Assembly: GCA_012270965.1 (NCBI GenBank)
Contig: JAAXHJ010000041.1
Coordinates: 21,169 to 85,168, forward strand
Source of the DNA: Candidatus Palauibacter poriticola
GTDB taxonomy: Bacteria; Gemmatimonadota; Gemmatimonadetes; Palauibacterales; Palauibacteraceae
Length of the DNA: 64,000 nucleotides
Direction: 5' to 3'
Shown: in pieces, positions 43,357-51,779 of the stretch
How positions within the stretch are numbered: position 1 is the first letter of the stretch
How the letters are laid out: the number at the start of each line of letters is the position of its first letter
The notes under the pieces: generated by a model
What the model saw: only the letters and a program-made list of their open reading frames with translations
Database searches by the model: none
Told to the model about the DNA's origin: nothing
Translations under genes and position numbers: made by a program

Positions 43357-45130
43357 GGGGCGAATTGCGGCGGACGGCGCAGGTGGTGCTCCGTCGCGTC
43401 CTGCACCGCCTTCGCAAGCCGCAGCGCCTCCGCGTCGCCGAACAGCTTCCCGACGAACGAAATGCTCGTCGGCGTCCCGTCCTCCGACCGATACCCGTTG
43501 GGGATCACGACCTGCGGGTGCCCCGTGAGGTTCGTGAGGAGAAGCATCGATCCCCCGAAACTCGGCGTGACGACGACATCGATCCCCTCCATAGCCCGTG
43601 CGAAGCGGTGCATGGCGATCGTGCGCAGCCGGTTCGCCTGGATGGACTCCACCCGGGGATCATGCGCGCCTTGCGGACGGTGTTGGGCCGCGCGCCGCGC
43701 GTCTGGCGCACGAGCAGATCGTCCCGCCCGCTCCGGGTAAGTTCGTCGAAGGCAGCCCCCAACTCGGCACTGAGGATGATCCGCATCGCGCCGTAGGGGA
43801 TGTCGTCGGGGAGTTCCAGCGCCACGGGGTCGATCCCGAGCCCGCGGACAACCTCGAGCGAGGCTTCGTCGAACGCCTTCCACTCCTCGTCCTCCCGCTC
43901 CGCCGCGAAGGCCGAGGGTACGTAGGCGACGCGGACGTCGGAGAGCGGCCGCTCCGGATCCCAGTCGAAGGCGACATCGCGCGCCGTCGGGTCCAGCCCG
44001 TCCGCCCCGTGGATCGCGTGCAGAACGAGGGCGCAGTCCTCCACGCCGCGGCAGATCGGTCCCAGCTTGTCCATCGACCACGAGAGCGCCATCGCCCCGG
44101 ACCGGCTCACGCGCCCGTAGGTGGGCCGGAGCCCGGAGGCGCCGCAGCGGGTGGAGGGAGAGACGATCGACCCCAGCGTCTCACTCCCGATCGCGAACCC
44201 CACGAGTCCGGCCACGACCGCCGAGGCGGAGCCGGCCGACGAGCCGCTCGACCCCTGCCCGGGGTTCCACGGATTCCTCGTCTGTCCGCCGTACCAGCAA
44301 TCCCCCTGCGCGAGCGCACCCAGCGTGAGCTTCGCCACGAGCACCGCCCCCGCCTCCTCGAGCCGCCGGCCCGCGGTGGAGTCATCGGCGATATGCTGGT
44401 CCTCGTAGAGTTTGGCGCCCCACGTCGTGCGGTAGGAGTCCTCGGCGAGGAGGTTCTTCGCTCCCCACGGGATCCCGTGCAGCGGCCCCCGGTAGTAGCC
44501 GCGCGCGATCTCCGCGTCCGCGCGCGCCGCCTGCCGAAGGGCGAGTTCCTCGGTGAGCGTGATCAGGCACTCGAGCGTCTCCCCGTGCGCCTTCAACCGG
44601 CCCAGATACATCTCCGTGAGTTCGGTCGACGTCACCTGCCGGGAGCGGACGAGTTCGGCCAACTCCGTGACCGGCGCGAAGGCCAGCGCCTCGAGATCCG
44701 CCGGTCGCCCCAGCCCCCGCGGGCGGGTGTAGCGGAAGATGGACGATTCGGCCGGATAGCGGGTGCCGGGGAGCGCCGGCTCGAAGTGGAGGGCGGGGAC
44801 GGCGGAGTTCGGGATCTCGACCGTGCGCAACTCGGCGTAACTCTCCCGGGTTCCGTTCAGATCCTCCAGCATGAGGTCGAGTTCCTCGTCCGCGAACTCG
44901 AACCCGGCGACGCGCGCGGCGGCGGAGATGTCCGCCTTGGTCAGCCCCTCCCGCCCCTCGCGCGTGCGCGCCCAGAGGGCGGCGGGAAGCGCCGTGGCAC
45001 CCAGTCCCAGCCCCGAGGCGGCCGCCATGAACGCCCGACGGTCGAGCGCGGGACGGTCGAGCGCGGGACGGCCGGAATCGCGCGATTCACTTCCGTCGTC
45101 GTTGGACAATCGCAGACTCCAATCTCCCAT
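43353..45130 (-). pseudogene. amidase-family protein, disrupted by a single frameshift
   Basis: Two overlapping frames together make one amidase-signature protein of about 590 residues. The first (from ATG 45130) has a Tat-like signal (RRAFMAAASGLGLGATA), PWGAKNLL with the catalytic Lys, GSSGSSAGSASAVVAGLVGF and GSETLGSI with the Ser residues, and stays homologous up to ARMIPGW. The rest (ESIQANRLRTIAMHRFARAM ... VTPSFGG) is in another frame. Adding one C to the C-run at 43655-43658 restores continuity, so this is a one-base loss, either real or a homopolymer sequencing error. A 15-bp DNA repeat (45037-45071) encodes RPALDRPALD before the signal. Its stop overlaps the threonine aldolase start. 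Confidence 0.85.
45037..45071. repeat. 15-bp tandem repeat, 2.3 units
   Basis: GACGGTCGAGCGCGG is perfectly repeated at 45037 and 45052, with a partial third unit. It encodes the duplicated RPALD just before the Tat motif of the amidase on the minus strand. Confidence 0.9.
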
Positions 45131-45174
45131 GTCTCCCAGCCGTAAAACTCGCCGCGAAGTTCAGGAACTTCGGG

Positions 45175-45375
45175 TCAAAGAACCGGTCGGCGTTCGCAGA
45201 GTTCGTCGCGGGAGATTTTGTCGGATACCCGGTAGCCTCTCCGCGTGGCGCGGATGTCTTCGAGTAATTCCCTTCGAAGCCGAAATCCTCGCTCCTTGGG
45301 CGTCTCCACGGCGTCCGAGTCGCCCCCAGCCGAGGCCCCATCCTCCGTGCCAGGACGTACGGTCATGTTCTTCAT
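45175..45375 (-). CDS. small hypothetical protein
   Basis: A 66-residue frame from ATG 45375: an acidic N-terminal part (PGTEDGASAGGDSDAVETPK) and a charged C-terminal part (ERGFRLRRELLEDIRATRRG). No family is recognised. The composition resembles a real small soluble protein, but only a weak GAGG precedes the start and it borders a region of decayed genes. It may be a fragment. The rest of the stretch between the amidase and the DUF1819-like fragment shows nothing else. Confidence 0.35.
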   Translation of the reverse strand: MKNMTVRPGTEDGASAGGDSDAVETPKERGFRLRRELLEDIRATRRGYRVSDKISRDELCERRPVL

Positions 45376-45589
45376 GCATAGCCTCACAGCCCAAGCGTTC
45401 CACAGCGTGGAGCTTCGTCTACTGCCCCGCAAGCGCGCACGGTGCCGGGAGGGGCATCCGACATCGATCCCCGTCCGCCGCCGTCCCCCGGCCCGGGCCT
45501 CACGCGGCGAGGGCCGTCCGGGAAGCCGCACCGGACCGTGCCGCAACGGAGGGTTGACGCGGCACCGGGGGGCGGGCAGGGTTCCGTCC

Positions 45590-45760
45590 ATGCGAGCCGT
45601 CTTCTCCACTCTGCCCCGCACCGCCGCCATGGAGCGTGCCGGCTTCCGCTTCGGCGAGCGCGGAACCCATACGAGTCGCATGATGATGTTGCGGGAGTTG
45701 GAAGACCTGCTCGCGGTCGTGCCGCCTGACGCGAGCTGCTCGCGGAGATCGGGGAGGGGA
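45590..45760 (+). pseudogene. fragment resembling a BrxA/DUF1819-like N-terminus
   Basis: The frame from ATG 45590 reads ERAGFRFGERGTHTSRMMML then RELEDLLAVVPPDA, which from memory resembles the N-terminal part of DUF1819 (BrxA-like) proteins from BREX-type loci. Homology stops at about residue 55, where the sequence becomes low-complexity and runs into an unrelated ATP-binding fragment. The family call is tentative. Confidence 0.4.
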
Positions 45761-45798
45761 GCGTCATCGTACGTTGAGCCACGGTATCGAGCCCAAGC

Positions 45799-46218
45799 GA
45801 CGAGGGAGGATCTGCCACTGCTGCCCGAGGGGGTTCTCCGAGAGGCCGTCGTGAACGCCGTCATCCACCGCGACTACGCTCAGACCGGGGCACCCGTGCT
45901 GCTCGAGGTGTTCCGCGACCGCGTGGAGGTGACGAGTCCCGGCACGCTCCCCAACCACATGACGGTGGCCCGGCGACCGGCGGCGGCTCGCCGCGGTCCC
46001 GCAACGAAATGATGGCGAACGCGATGGGCGTGCGGCGGGTGATGGAGCGGCGGGGCCGGGGCTGGCTCCTCATGCGGCGGGGGATGCGCGACTTCAACGG
46101 CACCGAGCCCGAGATGATCAACGAGGTGGAGGGAGGCTACGTGCGCGTGCGGTTCGACCTCGCGCCCCGGGGCGCACCGGTGGGGGGACGCTCGGGAGGC
46201 CCCGGCGGAGCGCCATAA
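45799..46218 (+). pseudogene. frameshifted fragment of a Schlafen-type ATP-binding protein
   Basis: LPEGVLREAVVNAVIHRDYA and VLLEVFRDRVEVTSPGTLPN match the HATPase_c_4 region of AlbA_2/Schlafen-like transcriptional regulators. The continuation (SRNEMMANAMGVRRVMERRG, MREF-type MRDFNGTEPEMI) is in another frame; the shift lies near 45960 and fits a single lost base. The N-terminal AlbA_2 domain is missing, so the gene is truncated as well as shifted. Such proteins often accompany defence islands. Confidence 0.65.
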
Positions 46219-46289
46219 CGGGACCGCTCGCCACCGATTCTGAGCACCCTCCCGATCGCGGATGGGCAACGCAGGTCGCTGCTGGCCCG

Positions 46290-46760
46290 CCCCGAGGGGC
46301 TTCACCGAGCAGGACCACGAGCGGGTGAACGGGATGGGTGAAGGGGAAGTTGACCGCCACGGTGCCTTGCGCGAAGTGCTCTCTCGTCTCCCTCCGCCTG
46401 ATCAATCGCAGCAACCTGGGCATGGAGCGGATCTATGGCGCGCTCTTGATGGAGGGAAAGGACCCGCCCAACGTCGAGGAAGTGGGAGGGGGGCGTTCGA
46501 CTTACCTTCCGGGCATCCCCGTTGTCACCGGAATTCCGAGGGTTCGTGGCGGATGAGGCGGGAGACGGCATCATCCGCGGTGCCGACCACCTGCTGGTTC
46601 TGCGGCGGCTCCTGCGCGACGGCCACGTACGGGCCTCCCACGCGGCCCGGCTGTGCCATCGGGGGGAGGAGGACGCCCGTGGTATTCTGTCGACAATGGA
46701 ATCGGAATTCGGCTACTTGAACAGGGTCCTGACGGACGCGATCCGTTCTGGCCGCTGAGA
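46290..46760 (+). pseudogene. second frameshifted fragment, C-terminal ATP-binding/regulator type
   Basis: Three frames in succession give one homologous reading: HERVNGMGEGEVDRHGALRE, then SLRLINRSNLGMERIYGALL with MEGKDPPNVEEVG, then VRLTFRASPLSPEFRGFVAD followed by a helical HLLVLRRLLRDGHVRASHAA part. One shift is in the six-G run near 46487. I recall this segment from C-terminal halves of AlbA_2-type ATP-binding proteins; it may derive from the same ancestor gene as the preceding fragment or a paralog. Confidence 0.55.
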
Positions 46761-46835
46761 CCGGCAATCCTAGCGCGGCTGACGGGATCGGCGGTGGCGG
46801 ACGGGCGCGGCACAGTCGACCGAGGATCCGCAAAA

Positions 46836-47068
46836 TCGAAGGTGTTGGCGGTCATGCGAAGTCGCGCCATACGAGGCGAGTTGCCTCTCACGAACGCGAC
46901 CGTACGAGAGATGACGCTGCTCGACCGGCGACAGGTGAACGGCTCATGCGCGAGCTTGCCGAGGCGGGCGAGGTGCGGATCGAGGATCATGGGCGCGGTG
47001 CCCGCTACGTCTACCTCGATCATGCTACACCGTCGGACTGGGAAATGTATGATCGATACATTTCTTGA
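46836..47068 (+). pseudogene. winged-helix remnant, one-base frameshift
   Basis: SKVLAVMRSRAIRGELPLTN and ATVREMTLLDRRQVN are followed, one frame over, by RLMRELAEAGEVRIEDHGRG and ARYVYLDH. Joined at 46939-46942 they make a typical winged-helix C-terminus like those ending AlbA_2-type regulators. The last codons (EMYDRYIS) run into the AT-rich palindrome cluster. Confidence 0.6.
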
Positions 47069-47126
47069 TACATTTATGCTGCGAAATGTATCGGAGAACT
47101 CGGCCAAGGCACCTTGTGATACATTC
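47043..47126. promoter_or_regulatory. AT-rich cluster of GATACATT inverted repeats
   Basis: Five half-sites of GATACATT/AATGTATC lie within 84 bp: near 47044, 47054, 47067, 47084 and 47118. Two pairs form perfect palindromes: AAATGTAT/ATACATTT around 5 nt, and GATACATTT/AAATGTATC around 8 nt. The cluster stands out in very GC-rich DNA and resembles a multi-operator binding site. Confidence 0.6.
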
Positions 47127-47175
47127 CCGCAGCGCCCTCCGCTGTCGAACAGCGACGGTGTCGATGGTTCCTGCG

Positions 47176-48732
47176 CTACGGTCGGCGGGCGGGCGGGGTG
47201 CCGAGTTCGAATTCGTCGCGATCAAAGCGGTGGCCGCGCTTGAGTGTGAAGCGGATGGACTTGAGATTCTCGACGCCTGCCGTGGGATCCTCTTCCAGGA
47301 AGACGAGGTTGGCGTACTTCCCTTCCTCTACCGTCCCGATCTCGTCGGCGAGACCGAGTGCGAGCGCGCCGTTGCGTGTCGCGGCCTGGATCACATCCTC
47401 CATGGGCATGCCCACGCGCTCGCGGAGGTAGGCCAACTCATCGTACAGGGCCGGCCATTCGGCGCCCGGGGCCGGCGGTGCGTCGGTTCCCGCCGCGATA
47501 AGGACGCCTGCCTCGTAGGCGCGCCGCGTGAGGGGGACACTATCCTCGGCGCTACACTTGCCTCGGACCCCTCGCCGGCGCGGATCCGGAGGCGGGGCGT
47601 CCGGCTCTTCCCTCGGGGTGTCCGGCCTCCTTGTCGAGAGCGTGGCGCGGCTATCCCCCACCGCCATCATCTCCTCGCGGAAGAAGCCGACCTTGAGCGT
47701 TGCGTCCAGCACCGTGCCTTGTCGCCTCATCTCCGCGAGGACCGCATCGATGCGTGGATCCTCCAAGGCCACGTCGACAATGCCGGAGCGGCGTCCGGCG
47801 AGCGCTTCCGCCACCACTTCGTCGGGGATCGCGGCGCTGGCCAGACTGCACACGTGGGACATCGAAGTGACGCCCGCCCTCGCAACGTCCATAGGGAGGG
47901 CCGGGCCGACGTGCGTGTGGGACCAGACCGGGATTCCCTGGCGCCGGGCCTCCGCCGCAATCCGCGCCAGGAGGGGACCCTCGATCGACGCGTAAGTCTT
48001 CAGTCCCGTCGCCCACGTGCCGCGGGCCAGCGCGATCGTCTCGGCCAAGTCCGTGTCTTCGTTGACGATCTGAAGCCAAGGGACGCGTCCGGGCACTTCG
48101 CCCATCGACGAAGCCCGCGTGCGCGGATCGACGAAGAAGGATTCGCCCGCGAGCAACGCCGCATAGTGGATGTCCGGCGACGGGATCTCGTCCACCAGCG
48201 CGGCCCGCTGCAGCTCCGCGAGCGCCCGCACGTCGCCGGCCATGTCCCGAACCGTCGTCACACCGCCGTAGATGAAGCGGTTCAGCTCGAACTCGGCCGC
48301 CTCGCGATCCGCGCGCGTGGCCAGGTGCGTATGGCTCTCGATCAGTCCGGGGATGACGTACAGCCCCCGCGCAACCTCGATCTCGGCTTCGGACCAGTCT
48401 TCGAGGGACCGTTCGTTCGTCGGGGCGAGCACCGCGATCCGTCCGTCGCGGACGACGATCGACATGTCCGGCATAAGCGGCGCGCCGGTGCCGTCGAGAA
48501 TGGACACGCCCTCGTAGACCGTCGTCTCGGATTCCGCCCCCGGATTCCGCGGCGGTTCTCCGCTCCGCGACTGGCCCGCGAGGGGAGCGCCCCGCGCCGA
48601 GAGCACCGCCGCCACCGTGAGCATCGCCGCCGCCGTTAGCGCCCCCGTCCCCGTGGCCACCGGCACCGCCGTACCCGCCACCGCAGCCCTCCATGGCAGC
48701 AGCCCACGCGCGACGCGTCTCGACATCATCAT
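47176..48732 (-). CDS. exported amidohydrolase (imidazolonepropionase/prolidase-like)
   Basis: About 518 residues. The N-terminus is an exported leader rich in Ala/Val/Thr. The enzyme part has VIPGLIESHTHLATRADREA (HxH metal pair), YGGVTTVRDMAGDVRAL, IPVWSHTHVGPALPMDVARA, TSMSHVCSLAS and LIAAGTDAPPAPGAEWPAL with the late metal Asp. The usual carboxylated Lys is probably the TGLKTYASIEG lysine. Substrate unknown; relatives cleave peptides or cyclic amides. Three consecutive ATGs (48732, 48729, 48726) are possible starts; the first overlaps the stop of a dipeptidase relic (ATGA), suggesting the pair was once an operon. Confidence 0.88.
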   Translation of the reverse strand: MMMSRRVARGLLPWRAAVAGTAVPVATGTGALTAAAMLTVAAVLSARGAPLAGQSRSGEPPRNPGAESETTVYEGVSILDGTGAPLMPDMSIVVRDGRIAVLAPTNERSLEDWSEAEIEVARGLYVIPGLIESHTHLATRADREAAEFELNRFIYGGVTTVRDMAGDVRALAELQRAALVDEIPSPDIHYAALLAGESFFVDPRTRASSMGEVPGRVPWLQIVNEDTDLAETIALARGTWATGLKTYASIEGPLLARIAAEARRQGIPVWSHTHVGPALPMDVARAGVTSMSHVCSLASAAIPDEVVAEALAGRRSGIVDVALEDPRIDAVLAEMRRQGTVLDATLKVGFFREEMMAVGDSRATLSTRRPDTPREEPDAPPPDPRRRGVRGKCSAEDSVPLTRRAYEAGVLIAAGTDAPPAPGAEWPALYDELAYLRERVGMPMEDVIQAATRNGALALGLADEIGTVEEGKYANLVFLEEDPTAGVENLKSIRFTLKRGHRFDRDEFELGTPPARRP

Positions 48733-48970
48733 TCTCCCCATGCGTCGCGCATCGTGCGTAGCGCGTTCAGCCCCAGAATCCTCTCGATACGCTCCGACGA
48801 GTGTCCGCGCGCCCCCAGCATGCCGGCCAGCTTCCGGACGGGTCAGGCTGGCCGCGCCTCCATCCGGGCATTCGAGGGCTACCCGCCACCCCGGTTGCCG
48901 CGAGCGCCAGCCCGGCGGCCGCACTGAGGAACATCCGCCTTCCCATGTACGCGGGGCTCGTCGCTTCCAT
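48729..48970 (-). pseudogene. internally deleted M19-type dipeptidase relic
   Basis: The 5' part from ATG 48970 encodes a Tat-like leader (MGRRMFLSAAAGLALAATGV); the 3' part in a different frame encodes KLAGMLGARGHSSERIERIL then GLNALRTMRDAWGE, the C-terminal end of membrane dipeptidases (peptidase M19). The roughly 350 catalytic residues between are missing. The stop TGA overlaps the amidohydrolase ATG, as expected if an intact dipeptidase once headed this operon. Confidence 0.75.
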
Positions 48971-49092
48971 CGTCAGCAGTCCCTCCGATTCACGGGGCCT
49001 CGCCGCGGACGGCGGGCTTCGAGCGACTCGGGAATGTCACGCCGACCGTGCGCGATCCGCCAGACGGCAACCGAACCCTCACCTTCCATCCA

Positions 49093-49130
49093 GGATTGGC
49101 CCAGTGGGATTGGCCCAGTGGGATTGGCCC
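49093..49130. repeat. 14-bp perfect tandem repeat, 2.7 units
   Basis: GGATTGGCCCAGTG is repeated exactly at 49093 and 49107 with a 10-bp partial third copy, in the gap between the beta-propeller lipoprotein gene and the dipeptidase relic. No function is evident. Confidence 0.9.
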
Positions 49131-49208
49131 GCCGGTCGCGCCGATTCCGCCGGAGCGCCTGGCGGGGCGTCGCTTCATCGGGTGCGGCTCCGCCCGGCAA
49201 GCCCCCGT

Positions 49209-50384
49209 TCAGCCGTCGGGAGTCGTGTCGCGGAAGCTGAGCTTCGTGATCTGCCACGGCGGGAAGCTCCGGTCCCGGAGTAGGTAGAGGTAGCGGCCGC
49301 CTCCGAGCACCCTCGATCCCTCCGGGAGCGGGATATCCTCATACAGCTTGGCACCCGTGTGCCGGTCGTAGACATCCAAGGACGCATGGTAGGATCCGAA
49401 GGTCGTGAAGGCGTCGGAGGCGGTGGGTTGCCGGAAGACTCCATGCGTGAGAACGAGACGTGAACCCAAGACGGAGATCCGCGTGAGGGTGTTGCTGCCC
49501 CCAAGCAGCCTGGGAAGCTGCGTCGGGTAGGAGCCCGGCATGAGCGACCCCCGCTCGAGCACGGGGAACGGCTTGTATGACGCCGACGGCGTGCCGATCT
49601 CGCCGATGGAATCGCCGGCGGCGCTCAGGATGACCACCGGGTATCGAAGCGAGGACGCCACGTAGATGGAGTCCCCCGCCACGGCGTAGGGGAACCAGAC
49701 GAACGAACGCCAGTACGATCTCTCCCGCGGCACGAAGGGCAGGCGGAACGCGCTCCACACCACCTCGCTCCCCGCGAGGCGATGGAACTGCAGGGGCCGG
49801 TCGAAGAGTCTTGAAGCGCCGACGGGACGCTCGGCGGCGAGCGTCATTCCCACGAGAAGATCCTCGCCCAGCGCCGCACCCTCGCGCGCGACCCCGGCGA
49901 TTCGCACCACCGTGTCCGGCAGCAGCGCTGGGGTAAGGTAGGTCAGCCGGTTCTGGCGCGAGTCGAAGACGACGACCCGGCCGGAGGACGTCGCGGTCAC
50001 GCCGCTCACGCGCTCGAACTCGAACGGGCCCTGGCCGAACCGTCCGAACGCCGCCTCCAGCTGCCCGTCTTCGCCGTAGCTGCGGACTCTTGGCAGGTTC
50101 TCCTCGGCCAGCAGGAACCCGCCCGCCGGCCGTTCCGCGAAGACGCCGGGCGAGGCGATGGAGTCCTGTGGATCCTCGACCAGCTCGATCACGGCTTCGG
50201 TCCCGAACACTTCCTCCAAGGCTGCCCGGACGGGCGGTGGTGGCGTCCCGGGCGCCCGTTCGCACCCGGCCACGAGCGGTACCGCCATGATTCCGAGGAT
50301 CCGCGCGAGCGATGGGGCGCGCGGAAGCGGCGGGGGGCGCAGAAGCGGCGGGCGTCCTGGACGGACCAACGTTTCCGCGATCAC
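49209..50384 (-). CDS. six-bladed beta-propeller lipoprotein
   Basis: A 391-residue protein. It starts at GTG 50384, overlapping the TGA of the cysteine-rich peptide gene (GTGA). A signal with lipobox VPLVAGC precedes a beta-rich body of propeller type: GGFLLAEENLPRVRSYGEDG, GRFGQGPFEFERVSGVTATS and VVVFDSRQNRLTYLTPALLP are the NHL/6-blade features, ending in DVYDRHTGAKLYEDIPLPEG. No catalytic residues are recognisable; such propellers bind ligands or scaffold others. It is the last gene of a three-gene envelope cassette with the peptide and a redoxin. Confidence 0.8.
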   Translation of the reverse strand: MIAETLVRPGRPPLLRPPPLPRAPSLARILGIMAVPLVAGCERAPGTPPPPVRAALEEVFGTEAVIELVEDPQDSIASPGVFAERPAGGFLLAEENLPRVRSYGEDGQLEAAFGRFGQGPFEFERVSGVTATSSGRVVVFDSRQNRLTYLTPALLPDTVVRIAGVAREGAALGEDLLVGMTLAAERPVGASRLFDRPLQFHRLAGSEVVWSAFRLPFVPRERSYWRSFVWFPYAVAGDSIYVASSLRYPVVILSAAGDSIGEIGTPSASYKPFPVLERGSLMPGSYPTQLPRLLGGSNTLTRISVLGSRLVLTHGVFRQPTASDAFTTFGSYHASLDVYDRHTGAKLYEDIPLPEGSRVLGGGRYLYLLRDRSFPPWQITKLSFRDTTPDG

Positions 50385-50647
50385 CGGCGAACAATGACGA
50401 AGATCTCTTCGAGACAGCACATTTCGTGTCCAGGGTAGCATTTCGATCCTTCGCAAACCCCGTTATACCGGTGCGCCAGGTCCACGCAGGGGCCGAACAC
50501 CTCCCGGGGGCCCATGCAATGCTCCTGCGCCTGCGCCCGAAGGGAGTCCGGGCCCGCGGTGATCCAGGCGACGCCGAGCAGGACGGTCAGCGCCAGCGGC
50601 GTGGCGATGCGAATCAGGGGGTCGAGTCGGTTCTTGCATCGATTCAT
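50381..50647 (-). CDS. secreted six-cysteine peptide
   Basis: An 88-residue precursor. ATG 50647 has an ideal AAGGAGAACGTC before it. A signal peptide (IATPLALTVLLGVAWITAG) with a likely cleavage after AQA gives a mature ~48-residue peptide containing six cysteines (EHC, GPC, GVC, SKC, EMCC), enough for three disulfides. No family is recognised by eye. The layout is reminiscent of the NVEALA-type small proteins of Bacteroidetes that sit beside beta-propeller genes, an analogy rather than homology. It is encoded between a redoxin and a propeller lipoprotein, which suggests the redoxin handles its disulfides. Confidence 0.75.
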   Translation of the reverse strand: MNRCKNRLDPLIRIATPLALTVLLGVAWITAGPDSLRAQAQEHCMGPREVFGPCVDLAHRYNGVCEGSKCYPGHEMCCLEEIFVIVRR

Positions 50648-50672
50648 GACGTTCTCCTTGTGGTGATGGACT

Positions 50673-51278
50673 TCAGGGTGATGGACGCCGACTGCGGATG
50701 ACGCCCGAGGCGATCGCGCCGCGCAGGGCGCCGACCTGCGCTTCGAAACTCCAGTCGCACGCCGAGACGGCGGTCCTGGAGTCGGCCATGAGCACGATTC
50801 CCTCACGGTCGACGAGAAGTTTCGTGCTCGGGAGAAGGGGACCGAACGCGGCGTCCGCCTCCTCCGAGGACAGCGACGTGACCGGCGTCCCGCGCAGCGC
50901 CCGGCGGGCGATCTCCGGTATGTCGCCCCCTCCCACGACGATGAGGTGGCGTCGCAGGGACGCGTCCTCTCCAAGGGCATTCCAAGCGGGGGTCGCCCTC
51001 GCGAAACATGTGGGGCAGCGTTTGTGATCGACGATCCACAGCAGATGTGCCTCGGCCGCGTCGGGCTCGCCGGCCGACAGGAACGAGAGCGCCACGCGGG
51101 CACCGACGAGGCGGTCCCGCACGACGGCCTCGCCGGCGCGCGAACCGGCCGCGACGAGCGCCGCCTGCAACTCGCGGTTGTGCGACGCCACGTTCCACAC
51201 GCCGATCGCACCGCCGACCGCGAGGGCGAGTACCCCCAAGTCCACGTACCGTCGGTTCGCTCCGGCCTTCGATCCCAT
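50673..51278 (-). CDS. membrane-anchored thioredoxin-like redoxin
   Basis: A 201-residue protein. One N-terminal helix (VDLGVLALAVGGAIGVWNVA, about 12-31) anchors a periplasmic domain with a thioredoxin-like active site RCPTCFARATPAWNAL (CPTC) and a LLPSTKLLVDREG strand equivalent to the cis-proline region. It resembles MauD/TlpA-like disulfide reductases. The start is ATG 51278. It is first in the minus-strand cassette; the peptide gene starts 26 bp downstream. Likely role: reducing or forming disulfides in the secreted peptide or another envelope substrate. Confidence 0.8.
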   Translation of the reverse strand: MGSKAGANRRYVDLGVLALAVGGAIGVWNVASHNRELQAALVAAGSRAGEAVVRDRLVGARVALSFLSAGEPDAAEAHLLWIVDHKRCPTCFARATPAWNALGEDASLRRHLIVVGGGDIPEIARRALRGTPVTSLSSEEADAAFGPLLPSTKLLVDREGIVLMADSRTAVSACDWSFEAQVGALRGAIASGVIRSRRPSP

Positions 51279-51553
51279 CTCTCACCTCCTCCCGGCTTCC
51301 TAGCCAGAAGATCGCGCTTGGTATCAACGGGTTATCAACTCGCCACACAGCCCGTGGCGAAACCCGTGGTAGGCCGTGGCTAACCCTGCGTCGGCACCGC
51401 TCGAACGCGGCCGGGGTTGCCGCGGGCGGCTGGGCGACCCGCCCTTGCACCGGTTCGGCCGCCGCGGTAGAACGAGCGTCGCCCACGCACTGGCCGGCAC
51501 CCCCGCCTTGAGCGGGGATCCGACCAACCCGCCGGAGCAACCCGGAGCGATAG

Positions 51554-51778
51554 ATGAACATGGCGCAGATGAAGCACTACAGGCGGAAGCTCGCCTTCGA
51601 GACCGACGCGTGGGACCTCCAGGAAGCGCTGGACGGGCACGATCCCGTCGTCGTGATCGATGGCCGCTCCGCCGAGGCTTACGCCCGCGAACACATCCCC
51701 GGCGCCGTGAACCTCCCGCATCGGGAGATCAGCGCCGAGACGACGGCGTCGCTGGACCGGTCCATGCTCTACGTCTGC
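51554..51778 (+). pseudogene. rhodanese gene, N-terminal half
   Basis: A good start (GGAGCGATAG before ATG 51554) opens a frame encoding KLAFETDAWDLQEALDGHDP, VVVIDGRSAEAYAREHIPGA and VNLPHREISAETTASLDRSM LYV, a rhodanese-fold N-terminal half. Homology stops at about 51777, exactly before the expected active-site loop, and an unrelated DUF1156 fragment follows. The missing half is on the opposite strand at 57294-57466. Confidence 0.85.
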
Positions 51779-51779
51779 C

